DNA of 64,000 bases from positions 61,373 to 125,372 of the forward strand of contig NZ_JAAGOX010000006.1 of assembly GCF_010500245.1 (NCBI RefSeq), in the 5' to 3' direction. The notes beneath the pieces were generated by a model, which had not been told where the DNA came from, made no database searches, and worked only from the letters and a program-made list of their open reading frames with translations. The DNA is from Ruegeria sp. PrR005. GTDB lineage: Bacteria > Pseudomonadota > Alphaproteobacteria > Rhodobacterales > Rhodobacteraceae. Made by a program: the position numbers and the translations under genes. This document shows, in pieces, positions 53,613 through 63,900 of the stretch (its first letter is position 1; the number at the start of each line of letters is the position of its first letter).

Positions 53613-54886
53613 CGCCGGAAGAGCAGCGCCCGAGCGGCCTCGCCGCCTATGGTGCCGTCACGGCGGCCTATTGGGCCTTCATGCTGACAGATGGCGCGTT
53701 GCGCATGCTGGTGCTGCTGCATTTTCACACGCTTGGTTTCTCGCCTGTGCAACTGGCCTATCTCTTTGTGATCTACGAGATCGCGGGCATGGTCACGAAC
53801 CTGGCAGCGGGCTGGATCGCGGCCCGTTTCGGGCTGACGTCGACCCTTTATGCAGGGCTTGGGTTACAAGTGGTCGCCCTCGTGGCGCTGGCCGGACTGG
53901 ATCCGGATTGGGCGCTGGGCGTGTCAGTGGCATATGTGATGTTGGTGCAAGGGGCCTCTGGGGTCGCCAAGGACCTGGCCAAGATGTCCTCGAAATCCGC
54001 TGTGAAGCTCCTGGCGCCCAACAAGGACGGCGCGCTGTTCCAGTGGGTGGCGGTGCTGACAGGGTCCAAGAACGCGGTGAAGGGACTGGGTTTTCTGCTG
54101 GGCGCCGCGCTTCTCGGAACCTTGGGCTTTGTCTGGTCGCTGTTCGCAATGGCAATCGGGTTGGCGATTGTCCTTCTGGCCCTGCTTATTGCGATGCCAT
54201 CGGGGTTGCCGAAAGGGCGCAAAGGGGCGAAGTTCTCGGAAATCTTTTCGAAATCCGCCAACATCAACCGCCTCAGCCTCGCCCGGCTATTTCTGTTCGG
54301 GGCCAGGGATGTCTGGTTCGTCGTCGGGATTCCCATCTATTTCTACGCGGTTCTGTCAGACGGGTCCGAAGACGGAAATCGTACAGCGTTTTATCTGATT
54401 GGTACATTCATGGCGCTATGGATTGTCCTTTATGGCGGGGTCCAGGCGGCCGCACCAAGACTTTTGAACGCCTCGACACGTCCCGAGGCCGAACTGATCG
54501 CGGCGGTGCGCGGCTGGACGTGGGGACTTTCGCTGGTCCCGGCAACACTGACGGCGGTTGCCTTGATTGCCTCCGGACCTCAGCCTTGGCTGACGGTAAC
54601 GCTGATCGCGGGGTTGCTGGTCTTTGGTGCCGTGTTTGCGGTGAACTCGTCGCTTCATTCTTACCTGGTTCTGGCGTTCACGCGGGCCGAGCGGGTGACG
54701 ATGGATGTCGGGTTCTACTACATGGCGAACGCAGGCGGGCGCCTGATGGGTACCGTTCTGTCCGGGCTGACCTATCAGGTCGGGGGACTCGGGCTGATGC
54801 TGGGTACGGCTACGGTCATGATTGCGCTCTCGGCCATGGCGGCAAGCCGACTTAGCCCTGAGGCCTCCTTTGAGGTGGGGGGGTGA
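53609..54886 (+). CDS. arsJ: ArsJ organoarsenical efflux permease (MFS)
   Basis: 425-residue major-facilitator transporter with about 12 helices. It pumps out 1-arseno-3-phosphoglycerate, which then breaks down to release arsenate outside. Family-type stretches are [20 protein letters not shown] at the N-terminus, [20 protein letters not shown] in the first half and [20 protein letters not shown] near the end. The start is a TTG overlapping the GAPDH stop (TTGA); the next in-frame ATG would remove the conserved first helix. It ends the three-gene arsenate operon. Confidence 0.93.
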   Translation: MTPEEQRPSGLAAYGAVTAAYWAFMLTDGALRMLVLLHFHTLGFSPVQLAYLFVIYEIAGMVTNLAAGWIAARFGLTSTLYAGLGLQVVALVALAGLDPDWALGVSVAYVMLVQGASGVAKDLAKMSSKSAVKLLAPNKDGALFQWVAVLTGSKNAVKGLGFLLGAALLGTLGFVWSLFAMAIGLAIVLLALLIAMPSGLPKGRKGAKFSEIFSKSANINRLSLARLFLFGARDVWFVVGIPIYFYAVLSDGSEDGNRTAFYLIGTFMALWIVLYGGVQAAAPRLLNASTRPEAELIAAVRGWTWGLSLVPATLTAVALIASGPQPWLTVTLIAGLLVFGAVFAVNSSLHSYLVLAFTRAERVTMDVGFYYMANAGGRLMGTVLSGLTYQVGGLGLMLGTATVMIALSAMAASRLSPEASFEVGG

Positions 54887-55132
54887 GCAGGGTGTAACGG
54901 CGTCGGGCGGGCCCATATCCTGACCACCGGTTGCGGCACCCAGGTCAGCCGGCAGAGTACCGCAAAGTGAAGGTTCACCACGGCTGCGGCATCAGAGAGA
55001 CCTGATTCGCCAACGGTACATCCAGCCATGATCCTCCCATCACGACCGGGAAAAAGTGAGGCTTTTATCAACTGGACCGCTGGGCGCCCTCTGGCCATAT
55101 TGGAACAAAGTTGTTTTGTTTCTTGGGAGTGA

Positions 55133-58100
55133 ATGATGGCCCAGTCGATTTTTCTTGAAGAGCGTTTTGCAGCGAAGAATTTGAACCTCACCCCTGACGA
55201 TGGATCCAGTTCAACCTGGCAGCTCTTGTCTGGCGGCGGCGTCGCGGTGGCGACGCTCACAGAGAATGCCGGGTCCCGTGTCCTAACATACGCCGTCTTC
55301 GGACCCGATGGCGAAGCGGTTGGCACGCCGCAGACGCTGGCGACCGTTCCTCGGGATAACGGTGTTTTCGATGTCCGGTTTGCCGAGGCGGCGGACGGCT
55401 CGGTTCTGCTGCATTTCTTCCTCGTGGATGGCACTTCTTATCACGAGTGGGGCGCCTATGCTCTGGGGGCCGGCGAGAACGTGGAAAGCACGCTCCGCGT
55501 TGTGCGGCTGGAAAGCGATGGATCACTGGACGGGACGCAGGATCTGGCCACGTTCGAGACCTACATTCCAAGGGTCGAACTGTTCGAAACGTCGGACGGT
55601 GGTATAGGGCTGCTCCGGTCCGGTCCGCCCAAGCCTTGGGAACCGGTCTCTGGGGGTGGGTACACGGTGGCGACCATCCCCGATCCGGACACCTTGCTGC
55701 AACGGTTCGGGGCCGATGGAACCCCCATTGGCGATGCCATGGTCTGGACCAACCCCGGGGTCGGCCATCTGGATCGGGATATTGGGTATATCAACAGCAG
55801 CATACCCGAAGCGATTGACCATGTTCAGACGTTTGAGGGGGCAGATGGCTCCTTGCTGGCCGTTTATCCGCGACCCTGGGACGCGTGGGGTGGTTTCCCC
55901 GAGGAACTATCCTCGCTGACCGTTCGGATCATCAATCCCGATGGCACTCATGGGACCGAACAGGTTGTGGTCGCAAGCCCGCACACTGAGGCGAACACGC
56001 TGGGCCACGCCCGGAACGGTGACCTGGGCGGCTGGAGCGTCGTGGCCGATCCGGCGGGTGGATTTGTCGTTCTCTATGGCGAAGCGGTCTATGACGACCC
56101 ACCGGGTGGGCCTACTGTTTACGACGTGTCGATCCGGATGCAGCGACTGGACGCCACGGGCGCGCTTGTGGGATCGGATGTCGAGGTGGCCCGGTACACG
56201 AACAGCTATGTCAATTGGCTCGGCTTCCATGATGCCGAGATGCGCGCCGACGGAACATTGCTGTTCCAGACCTCTGCCTTGGGAAACGTCTCGCTGCACA
56301 GCGTTGCACCCGGGGGTACAGGCAGTGAAAGCATAACGCTGCGCACCCGTGAGGCGGACGATGCCGAGGGCGCGATCATTTCGGCCGAGATCCGCGAGGA
56401 CGGAGGCGTTTCGATCCTTCACCAAGGTGTGGGCCCTGTGGTGACCGAATACGGAGACCGGGAGGATATCCTGTGGCTGTCTACCTATGACGCGCAGGGA
56501 CAACCGGAAAGTCCGACCGTCAGGCTGGCCGACCACCGCAACATCTGGGCGAAGTTCGCAACCGGTCCCGATGGTTTGCTGACGGTCGCGTGGCAACACG
56601 CGGGCGAGGCGGGTGACACCTATGTCGGGCAGCATCTGGATGGTCAGGGGTTCCGCCACCTGACACCGACCGCGCTGACCGATGCGGCGGATGACGAAAC
56701 CCTTTCCGAACCGGCATTCGTGGATGGCAAGGCCGGGAATGACACGCTGACCGGCAGCGCGGGCGATGACCGGTTTCTGGGCGGTGCGGGTGACGATCTG
56801 CTGCGGGGCGAGGCGGGCGACGACATGTTCCGCGCCGACGCGGGCAATGACACGCTGATCGGCGGCGAGGGAACCGACACGGCCTTTTGGCTGGGGTCGC
56901 CGACGGACTATACCGGTGAGTTGCTGGAGGAGGCCGATATCCCTGAGCACCTGCGCGGCATGGGGCCGGTCTATGCCGTCACCGGGCGCAACGATCGTGC
57001 GGGGGACGGGCGGAACCTGTTGTTGGGGGTCGAGCGGCTGGTATTTGCCGACCGTGTGATGACGCCGGACGAACTGGTGATCCAGACCGGGCGGGAAACC
57101 GGCGCGTTTGATGAATTGATCGAAGGTGCCGACGATGTGAACGACACCCTGTCCGGCGGGTTTGGCGCGGACACGCTGCGTGGTCTGGGCGGCAACGACT
57201 CTCTGTCCGGCGACGAGGAGAACGACCTGCTCGAAGGGGGCGCCGGAAACGATACTCTCATCGGCGGTCAGGGTGTCGATGTGCTGGAGGGGGGCGAGGG
57301 CAACGATATCGCGGTATTCTCCGGCGAATGGTGGGACTACGAGTTCTACCTGACGGATGACGCACGATATACCGGCTCCATCCCCGACCTGCCGGAGGGC
57401 ACCACTCTTTCCGGCCCGGCAGTGGTGGTAAGGGCCCGGGAGGCCGCGGCGGGCGATGATCAATGGGATTTCCTGGTCGATATCGAACAGATGCAGTTTT
57501 CCAACCGCAGCGACAGCGTGTTCAGCATCCTGCTGGATGCCGGGGCGTACAATCGTACCATCCGGGGCACCGTCGCGGACGATACGATTGCCGGGGGTGT
57601 GGGGCATGACGATATCAATGGCCAAAGTGGCAACGATGTCGTCTATGGCGGTCCCGGGAACGACAGTCTGGACGGAGATTTTGGTGATGACCGCTTGTTT
57701 GGCGGCTTGGGTAACGATGACCTGACCGGCGATTTTGGAAATGACACGCTGGACGGCGGGCCGGGCAACGACACTCTGTCCTCGGGCGGCAGCGAGGGTG
57801 CCGGGGACCTGTTGCACGGTGGCGACGGAAATGATGCCTTGATGGGGTGGTGGGGTGCGTCCACGCTGGAAGGCGGCTCTGGCGACGACACAATACAGGG
57901 TGGACCGGGCGACGAGTTGGGCCGGGGCGATGACGGCAACGACGTTCTCTGGGGCGGCGAAGGCAATGACACGCTGGATGGCGGTGATGGCGCTGACGAG
58001 ATCGGAGGGGATGACGGCAACGACCGGCTGGACGGACAGGGCGGCGACGATACGCTCAGCGGCGGTCGCGGCGACGACACGCTGTTTGGTGGGGATGGAA

Positions 58101-58747
58101 ACGACGAACTGGCCGGCCATCAGGGCCGGGACGAACTGCATGGTGGCGACGGGGATGACATTATCCATGGTGCGGCCCCGGGGGCGGACACCGGCGACGA
58201 CCTGGCCGACACGGTCTATGCCGGTGCCGGCAACGACACGATAGACGGCGGCCATGGCAACGACCTGATCTATGGAATGGACGGTAGTGACGTCATAGCT
58301 GGTGGCTTTGGCGCGGACCAGTTGATTGGACAGGGCGGCAATGACACGATCACCGGCTCGGCCTTTTCGGACCTCATCTTTGGCAATGCGGGCAACGATT
58401 TCCTCAACGGTGGCTTTGGTCACGACCGGATCAATGGCGGCACCGGGGCGGACAAATTCTTTCACCTTGGCGTCGCGGGGCATGGTTCGGACTGGGTACA
58501 GGATTACGACGCGGCCGAAGGAGACGTACTGGTGTTCGGCAACGCGTCGGCCATCCGCGACGACTTCCAGGTGAACCTGGCGCATACCGCAAATGCGGAA
58601 GGCGAGCGCGCTGGAGAAGATGCGGTGCAAGAGGCGTTTGTGATCTACCGGCCCACCGGCCAGATCATGTGGGCGCTGGTGGATGGTGGGGGGCAGTCCT
58701 CGATCAACCTCCAGATCGGAGCGGATGTGTTTGACCTGCTGACGTGA
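55133..58747 (+). CDS. RTX exoprotein with long non-repetitive N-terminal region
   Basis: 1204-residue acidic protein without signal peptide, fitting type I secretion. Residues about 1-540 lack RTX repeats and show recurring units with G-S-L-L or G-x-F-V-V-L-Y ends (AADGSVLLHFFL, GADGSLLAVYPRP, DPAGGFVVLYGEA, GPDGLLTVAWQHA), suggesting a beta-propeller. RTX blocks (GGAGDDLLRGEAGDDMFRAD and many GNDTL units) lie at about 540-590, 665-720 and 810-1100, separated by a repeated V-E-R/Q-x-x-F-(A/S)-(D/N)-R module. The C-terminal 80 residues are a probable secretion signal ending ADVFDLLT. GGGAG precedes the start; ATG 55136 is equally likely. No transporter genes are adjacent. Probably a surface or secreted Ca2+-binding protein. 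Confidence 0.87.
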   Translation: MMAQSIFLEERFAAKNLNLTPDDGSSSTWQLLSGGGVAVATLTENAGSRVLTYAVFGPDGEAVGTPQTLATVPRDNGVFDVRFAEAADGSVLLHFFLVDGTSYHEWGAYALGAGENVESTLRVVRLESDGSLDGTQDLATFETYIPRVELFETSDGGIGLLRSGPPKPWEPVSGGGYTVATIPDPDTLLQRFGADGTPIGDAMVWTNPGVGHLDRDIGYINSSIPEAIDHVQTFEGADGSLLAVYPRPWDAWGGFPEELSSLTVRIINPDGTHGTEQVVVASPHTEANTLGHARNGDLGGWSVVADPAGGFVVLYGEAVYDDPPGGPTVYDVSIRMQRLDATGALVGSDVEVARYTNSYVNWLGFHDAEMRADGTLLFQTSALGNVSLHSVAPGGTGSESITLRTREADDAEGAIISAEIREDGGVSILHQGVGPVVTEYGDREDILWLSTYDAQGQPESPTVRLADHRNIWAKFATGPDGLLTVAWQHAGEAGDTYVGQHLDGQGFRHLTPTALTDAADDETLSEPAFVDGKAGNDTLTGSAGDDRFLGGAGDDLLRGEAGDDMFRADAGNDTLIGGEGTDTAFWLGSPTDYTGELLEEADIPEHLRGMGPVYAVTGRNDRAGDGRNLLLGVERLVFADRVMTPDELVIQTGRETGAFDELIEGADDVNDTLSGGFGADTLRGLGGNDSLSGDEENDLLEGGAGNDTLIGGQGVDVLEGGEGNDIAVFSGEWWDYEFYLTDDARYTGSIPDLPEGTTLSGPAVVVRAREAAAGDDQWDFLVDIEQMQFSNRSDSVFSILLDAGAYNRTIRGTVADDTIAGGVGHDDINGQSGNDVVYGGPGNDSLDGDFGDDRLFGGLGNDDLTGDFGNDTLDGGPGNDTLSSGGSEGAGDLLHGGDGNDALMGWWGASTLEGGSGDDTIQGGPGDELGRGDDGNDVLWGGEGNDTLDGGDGADEIGGDDGNDRLDGQGGDDTLSGGRGDDTLFGGDGNDELAGHQGRDELHGGDGDDIIHGAAPGADTGDDLADTVYAGAGNDTIDGGHGNDLIYGMDGSDVIAGGFGADQLIGQGGNDTITGSAFSDLIFGNAGNDFLNGGFGHDRINGGTGADKFFHLGVAGHGSDWVQDYDAAEGDVLVFGNASAIRDDFQVNLAHTANAEGERAGEDAVQEAFVIYRPTGQIMWALVDGGGQSSINLQIGADVFDLLT

Positions 58748-59189
58748 GACCTAAAGGTAGCGCCCTAGGGAGGCCATGGGATTGGTGTGGCAGGAAACGT
58801 GTATCACTGTGTTTGACCCGTTTACCCGGCGCTTTCCTGCACGTTCGGCAATTCGGATTGACGGCGGCGCGCGTTCCGGCGCGCTCCAACACGGCGCGGG
58901 ACGATGTGCAGCCGGTTGTTCGGATTAGGCCCCCCCTCCTTTGTTCGAGAAATCTGCCGATCGCACGAGCAGGAGAGCAGGCGATCGCCGTCTGTGGCCT
59001 GAAGATTGGGCCCACGCTGCTGCGTCAGCGGCAATGTTCCAAGGCCGTTCCATTGAGTGCCGGGGCCCTTGAAAGTCCTGCCAAACACATACGTACGGAT
59101 AGGTTTACGTGGCGACAGTTGACAGACACAACGGACTCTCTCCAATATGATTGCAATGAGATAAACCTTTTATTTATCCGAGTACGCAT
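58748..59189 (+). other. Gene-free stretch between RTX and TPS genes
   Basis: About 440 bases. Frames on both strands exceed 100 codons but are Arg/Pro-rich, cysteine-scattered and unlike their neighbours, so I do not call them. TTGACA at 59118-59123 followed by TATGAT after 21 bases is a loose promoter-like pair ahead of the tpsB gene. No RNA gene seen. Confidence 0.35.
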
Positions 59190-60917
59190 GTGCTTCAGAA
59201 GACATTTATAGGCCTTGTGGACGTTCTGAAACCCGTCCGATTGCCGGTGACGGCGGTTGCTCTCTGCATAGCTGCGCTATCGGCACAGGCGCAAACGGCG
59301 AGCGAGATTACACCGCAAAGCTTCACGCCTTCACTGCAAAGGCTCGATGGCTCCCTAGCCTTGTCGGGGCAGGCGGGCGGTCGCACGCCAGCCGGGCTGG
59401 AAAACATCGGTATCACTTTGTCCGGGGTCGATCTGACAGATCCCTTGCCGCAGATGGCCGAGGCCAACGACGCGTTCATTCAGCGGCTCACCCGTGGGCG
59501 GATACCCGCATCGGAACTGTTCGAGGCGACGTCAGACCTCGAAGCTGCCTATGCCGAGGCGGGTTATGTGCTGACACGCGTGGTTTTGCCGCAACAGACG
59601 CTGCGTGACGGCGGCAAGCTGCGTGTAGCGATCGTGAACGGATACATCGAAACAGTCGATACCCAGCGCCTGCCACCGGAAATCCGCGAAAGGGTCAAAC
59701 GGCTTACCGATGGGCTGGTCAACAGACCGGGACTGACGCGCGCCGAGCTTGAGCGGCAACTGCTGCTGTCCGGAGATGTGCCGGGAACCGCGCTTAGATC
59801 GGGGCTGACGGCTGGCAGCGCACCAGGTTCCACGATTATCGGGCTTGAAGCCGATTACAGGCGGGTTACGGGGTTTGCAAGTTTCGGCAATCCAACTGGC
59901 CCGGAACTGGGTCGGCTCAACCTGGAACTGGGGGGTGAGCTGAACAGCGCCCTGGGGCAGGGGGAAACCTTTTATGGCCGAATCTCGGGCAACTACCAAG
60001 GGTTCTTTTCCGGCGATCCGCGCAGCCGGATCCTGGCGGGCGGTATGGTATACCCCATTGGCCGCTACGGCACCTATCTGAACATCGAGGCGACGACCAG
60101 CGACACGACTCCCGACGAGACACCGGCGACCCGGTCGAATTTCGACCGGCTGTCGCTCCGCCTGATCCACCCGCTGACCCGCGGACGTCAACTGAACGTT
60201 ACCGGGCAACTGGCCCTGGACATGCAAAGGGACGACCAGTCGCTGTTGGGTGGGGCGCAGATCTACGAAGATCAACTGACCATCCTGCGTGCGGGTCTCA
60301 GCCTTACCTATCTGCATCTGGATCAGGCGTTTTCGACCGCAAGCCTGTTTCTGTCGCGCGGGATAGACGCGCTTGGCGCCCGGACATTGGCGGATGTCGG
60401 CGCGGGAACGCCGTTGTCGCGGGCAGGTGCGGATGCGATTTTCACCAAGATTTCGGGATCGTTCTCGCATCGGCGCGCCTTGTCCGAAAAGATAGGCCTG
60501 TCGGTTTCGGGGCGATTTCAGTCTTCGTTTGGCGACCCTCTGCTGACCTCGGAGCAGTTTTCACTGATCGGCAGCCAGGAGGTGTCGACGATGGATTCCG
60601 GCACGCTGCGCGGTGACAGCGGTTGGGTGCTGCGCTCGGAATTGTCGACAAATTACCCGGTCTCAATTGCCGGAAGGAATTTTCAGATCAGCCCCTATCT
60701 ATTTGCCGGGGCCGGCCAGGCGATCCTCGAAAACCCAACGGTTCTGGAGCAGGCCCGTACCAAGGCGGTCTTCTACGGGATCGGGGTGGATCTCTTGTCG
60801 AATACGAACTCACTTTTCCGATCAAGCAGTTTGCGGATCGAATATGGCAGAGGAGAACGCGACGATGGTATCCCTGACGAAAACCGCTTTAGCATCTCGG
60901 GGAACATTCGTTTCTAA
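59190..60917 (+). CDS. TpsB-type outer-membrane transporter (ShlB/FhaC family)
   Basis: 575-residue two-partner secretion pore that carries its TpsA partner across the outer membrane. A signal peptide (VTAVALCIAALSAQAQ) is followed by a POTRA-2 domain (ASELFEATSDLEAAYAEAGY, then LTRVVLPQQTLRDGGKLRVA) and a ShlB-type region. The 16-strand barrel occupies the last about 370 residues, ending in NRFSISGNIRF with terminal Phe. Start is GTG 59190. The downstream exoprotein gene begins inside or just after its end, the standard arrangement for these systems. Confidence 0.9.
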   Translation: MLQKTFIGLVDVLKPVRLPVTAVALCIAALSAQAQTASEITPQSFTPSLQRLDGSLALSGQAGGRTPAGLENIGITLSGVDLTDPLPQMAEANDAFIQRLTRGRIPASELFEATSDLEAAYAEAGYVLTRVVLPQQTLRDGGKLRVAIVNGYIETVDTQRLPPEIRERVKRLTDGLVNRPGLTRAELERQLLLSGDVPGTALRSGLTAGSAPGSTIIGLEADYRRVTGFASFGNPTGPELGRLNLELGGELNSALGQGETFYGRISGNYQGFFSGDPRSRILAGGMVYPIGRYGTYLNIEATTSDTTPDETPATRSNFDRLSLRLIHPLTRGRQLNVTGQLALDMQRDDQSLLGGAQIYEDQLTILRAGLSLTYLHLDQAFSTASLFLSRGIDALGARTLADVGAGTPLSRAGADAIFTKISGSFSHRRALSEKIGLSVSGRFQSSFGDPLLTSEQFSLIGSQEVSTMDSGTLRGDSGWVLRSELSTNYPVSIAGRNFQISPYLFAGAGQAILENPTVLEQARTKAVFYGIGVDLLSNTNSLFRSSSLRIEYGRGERDDGIPDENRFSISGNIRF

Positions 60918-63900
60918 GTCACAGGGATCGGTGCGCCGGATCCTGTTGTGCGGTGTTGCCGCCTTTGTCTGGCAGGCTCCCGCATGGGCCCAATCCACGC
61001 TGCCCACGGGGGCAACGGTTGTTGGCGGTTCGGTCAACATCGCCCAGCCCGCGCCGCAAAGCATGGTGATCAACCAGTCCAGCAATTCAGCGGTGGTGAA
61101 CTGGAACAGTTTTTCGATTGGATCGGAAAGCCATGTCGACATTCGCCAGCCGAATGCACAATCCAGCATTCTGAACCGGGTCACAGGAAACACCCGCAGC
61201 GATATTCACGGCAGGCTGACGGCGAACGGGCAGGTACATCTGGTCAACCCGAACGGCATTTTCATCGGCCCAAACGGAACGGTCAATGCAGGGGCTTTTG
61301 TGGCCTCGACGCTGGATATCACGAACGAGGACTTTCTGGCGGGCAGATACCGGTTCCAGGGTAACGGCTCTTCGGCCACCGTGTCGAATGCCGGACGCGT
61401 GATTATCGGCCCGGACGGCTATGCGGCGCTATTGGGGGGGCGGGTGCGCAACTCGGGCATTGTCACCGTTCCGATGGGCCGGATCGGCTTTGCCAGTGGT
61501 GAGCGGGTGATGCTGGACCTGTCCGGCGACCAGTTCCTGCAAGTGGCGATCCCGACCGCTGGCGAGGAGGACGGCGAAGCCCTCATCTCAAACTCGGGTT
61601 TGGCCAGCGCCGATGGCGGGCTGATTGAAATGCGGGCCGCGACAGCTCGCGAAGCGGTGCGTCAGGCCATCAACCTGTCCGGCGTGGCCGAGGCACGGTC
61701 GGTCTCGGTGCGAAATGGCACTATCGTGCTGGGCGGCGGCAGCGGAGGGTCCGTGCGTGTGACCGGCCGGGTTTCCACGCGTCAGTCAGAATCGCCCCTG
61801 GCCGTGGCCAGTTCGCGCAGACCGCCGCGGGGACCAGAGATAACCGTGACTGGACGTGACATCACCCTGGCTGGCGCCGAGATTGACGCCAGTGCCCAGG
61901 ATGGTGGTGGCCTGATCAGGATTGGCGGTGATTTCTCGGGGGCTGGCGACCTGCTGCGGGCGTTGACGGTGGACGTCGACAGCGCGTCCAGCCTGCGCGC
62001 CGACGCGCTTGGAGCGGGCGATGGCGGGCGGATCGCGGTCTGGTCTGACAACGAGACGCGTTTTGACGGACAATTGTCGGCGCGCGGCGGTGAAACCGGC
62101 GGCGATGGTGGTTTCATCGAGGTCTCCAGCAGCCGGGTCCTGTCCTATGGCGGGCTTGCCGACACACGCGCCGGATACGGCCGCTGGGGAACGCTGCTGC
62201 TGGATCCGCAGGACATCACGATCAACCCCGGTGCCGGTGGCGAGACGACGCTGGAGGCGAATCTTGAACTCGGGAATGTGACGCTCGATACGTTCGATGC
62301 GGTTGCGACCGATCCCGGCGATATCTTCATCAATGCGGATCTCAACTGGCTGGCGGCGACGATCCTGTCGCTGCGCGCAGAGAACAGCATCTTTCTCAAC
62401 GGTGCGATCAGCGCACCGAGCGGCGGGATCGTTCTGGACGCCGCGACCGATATTGTGACAAACGCGGCCAGTACGATCGATGTGGCGTCTTTTAGCCTGT
62501 CTTCGGGGTTCTGGAGCCAGGTCGGTACGCTGCCGTCGTTTTCCGCGACGAACTTTCAGGTCGTGTGCTGCGGAACGTTCCTGCGGGCCCTGGGGGGCGA
62601 TGGCAGCGCCGCCACCCCGTATCGGATAACGGATGTCTACGGCCTACAGGGGTTGGCGACGCCTGGCTTGTCCGGATCAAACGCTGTCCTGGCCAATGAT
62701 ATCGACGCCAGCGGCACAGCAGGCTGGACCAATATCTTTACCGGGAACGGGTTCGAGCCGATCCCGCTGCTCAGCGGGACGCTGGATGGTGCCGGTTTCG
62801 CGGTTTCCGGTCTGTTCAGCTCGCAGTTTAGCTTTGATGGGGAGGTGTTTCGGCTCCGCCCTGCTGCCCTGATCAACACGATAGACAGCAGTGGAGTGGT
62901 CACGGACCTGACGCTGGAAAACGCCGACATAGCCGGGAACATGGCTGCGGTGTTGGCCGTGACCAACAATGGAACGGTTCGCAACAGCAGAAGTAGCGGT
63001 GTCGTCAGCGCGACACTCGACGCAGCCGGAGGGCTGATCGCCCAGAACACCGGAACAGTGCAAGACAGCCTGTCGTCGGTGGACGTTTCGTTCGATACAG
63101 GTTCCATCACTGCGCCACACGCGGTCGGAGGATTTGTCGGACGAAACCAAGGAGGAACGATCGTCCGATCGCATGCGACGGGCAACGTCGTGGTGACCAA
63201 TCCCCTAAATCTGGATACGCCGTCGGGCATCATGGCGGGCGGTTTTGCCGGCGAGAATGACGCCTTTGGCCAGATCGCGGATTCCTATGCGCGCGGCAAC
63301 GTGACGGTCACGGATACGTCGCTCAGCAGCATCGCTGGCGCCTTTGCGGGCGGTTTTGCAGGGGACAATTCGGGCAGCCTCGTCCGGTCCTATTCCACGG
63401 GAATGGTGACCACATCGGGCGCGATGAGCTTTGCTACCGGTGGTTTCCTGGGTCGCGACACGTCAAGCGGCGGCACTTCGGGCAATTTCTGGGATGTGGA
63501 CATCTCTGGCGTAGCCAGCAGCCCCGGAGCCACCGGGCTGAACACCGGCCAGTTCCAGGATACGCCAACCTTCATCGCTTTGGGCTCACCATTGGGGTGG
63601 GATTTCAGCAATGTCTGGGCCCCCGGCGACACGGGGTTCCATCCGGTCAACTATAGCACCTCTCCGGTCGTCTTTGCCCAACCGGATCCGCTGACAGTGC
63701 AGTATGGCCAGACCGGCAGCGCGGTCGCGACCGGAACGGTCGACGGCGGCCCGGCCCAATATGTGTTCGACGGGTGTTGCGATACGCTGGATACCTCGCC
63801 GATTTTCCAGACGCTCGCGTTTTCCAGCACCACCGTCGGTTCGACGAGTTTCACAGTCGACAGTTCGCCGCTGACCAGCGCTGATGGCATACCCTATCGA

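Noticed and set aside
55907..58630. 907-codon open frame antisense to the second RTX gene
   Set aside because: It mirrors the repetitive GGC/GAC-rich codons of the RTX repeats and translates to a Val/Ala/Ile-rich pattern with no domain; the plus-strand RTX protein is unmistakable.
58744..59211. 155-codon frame between RTX and tpsB
   Set aside because: Arg/Pro/Cys-rich composition unlike its neighbours, no domain, and it would overlap the tpsB start.
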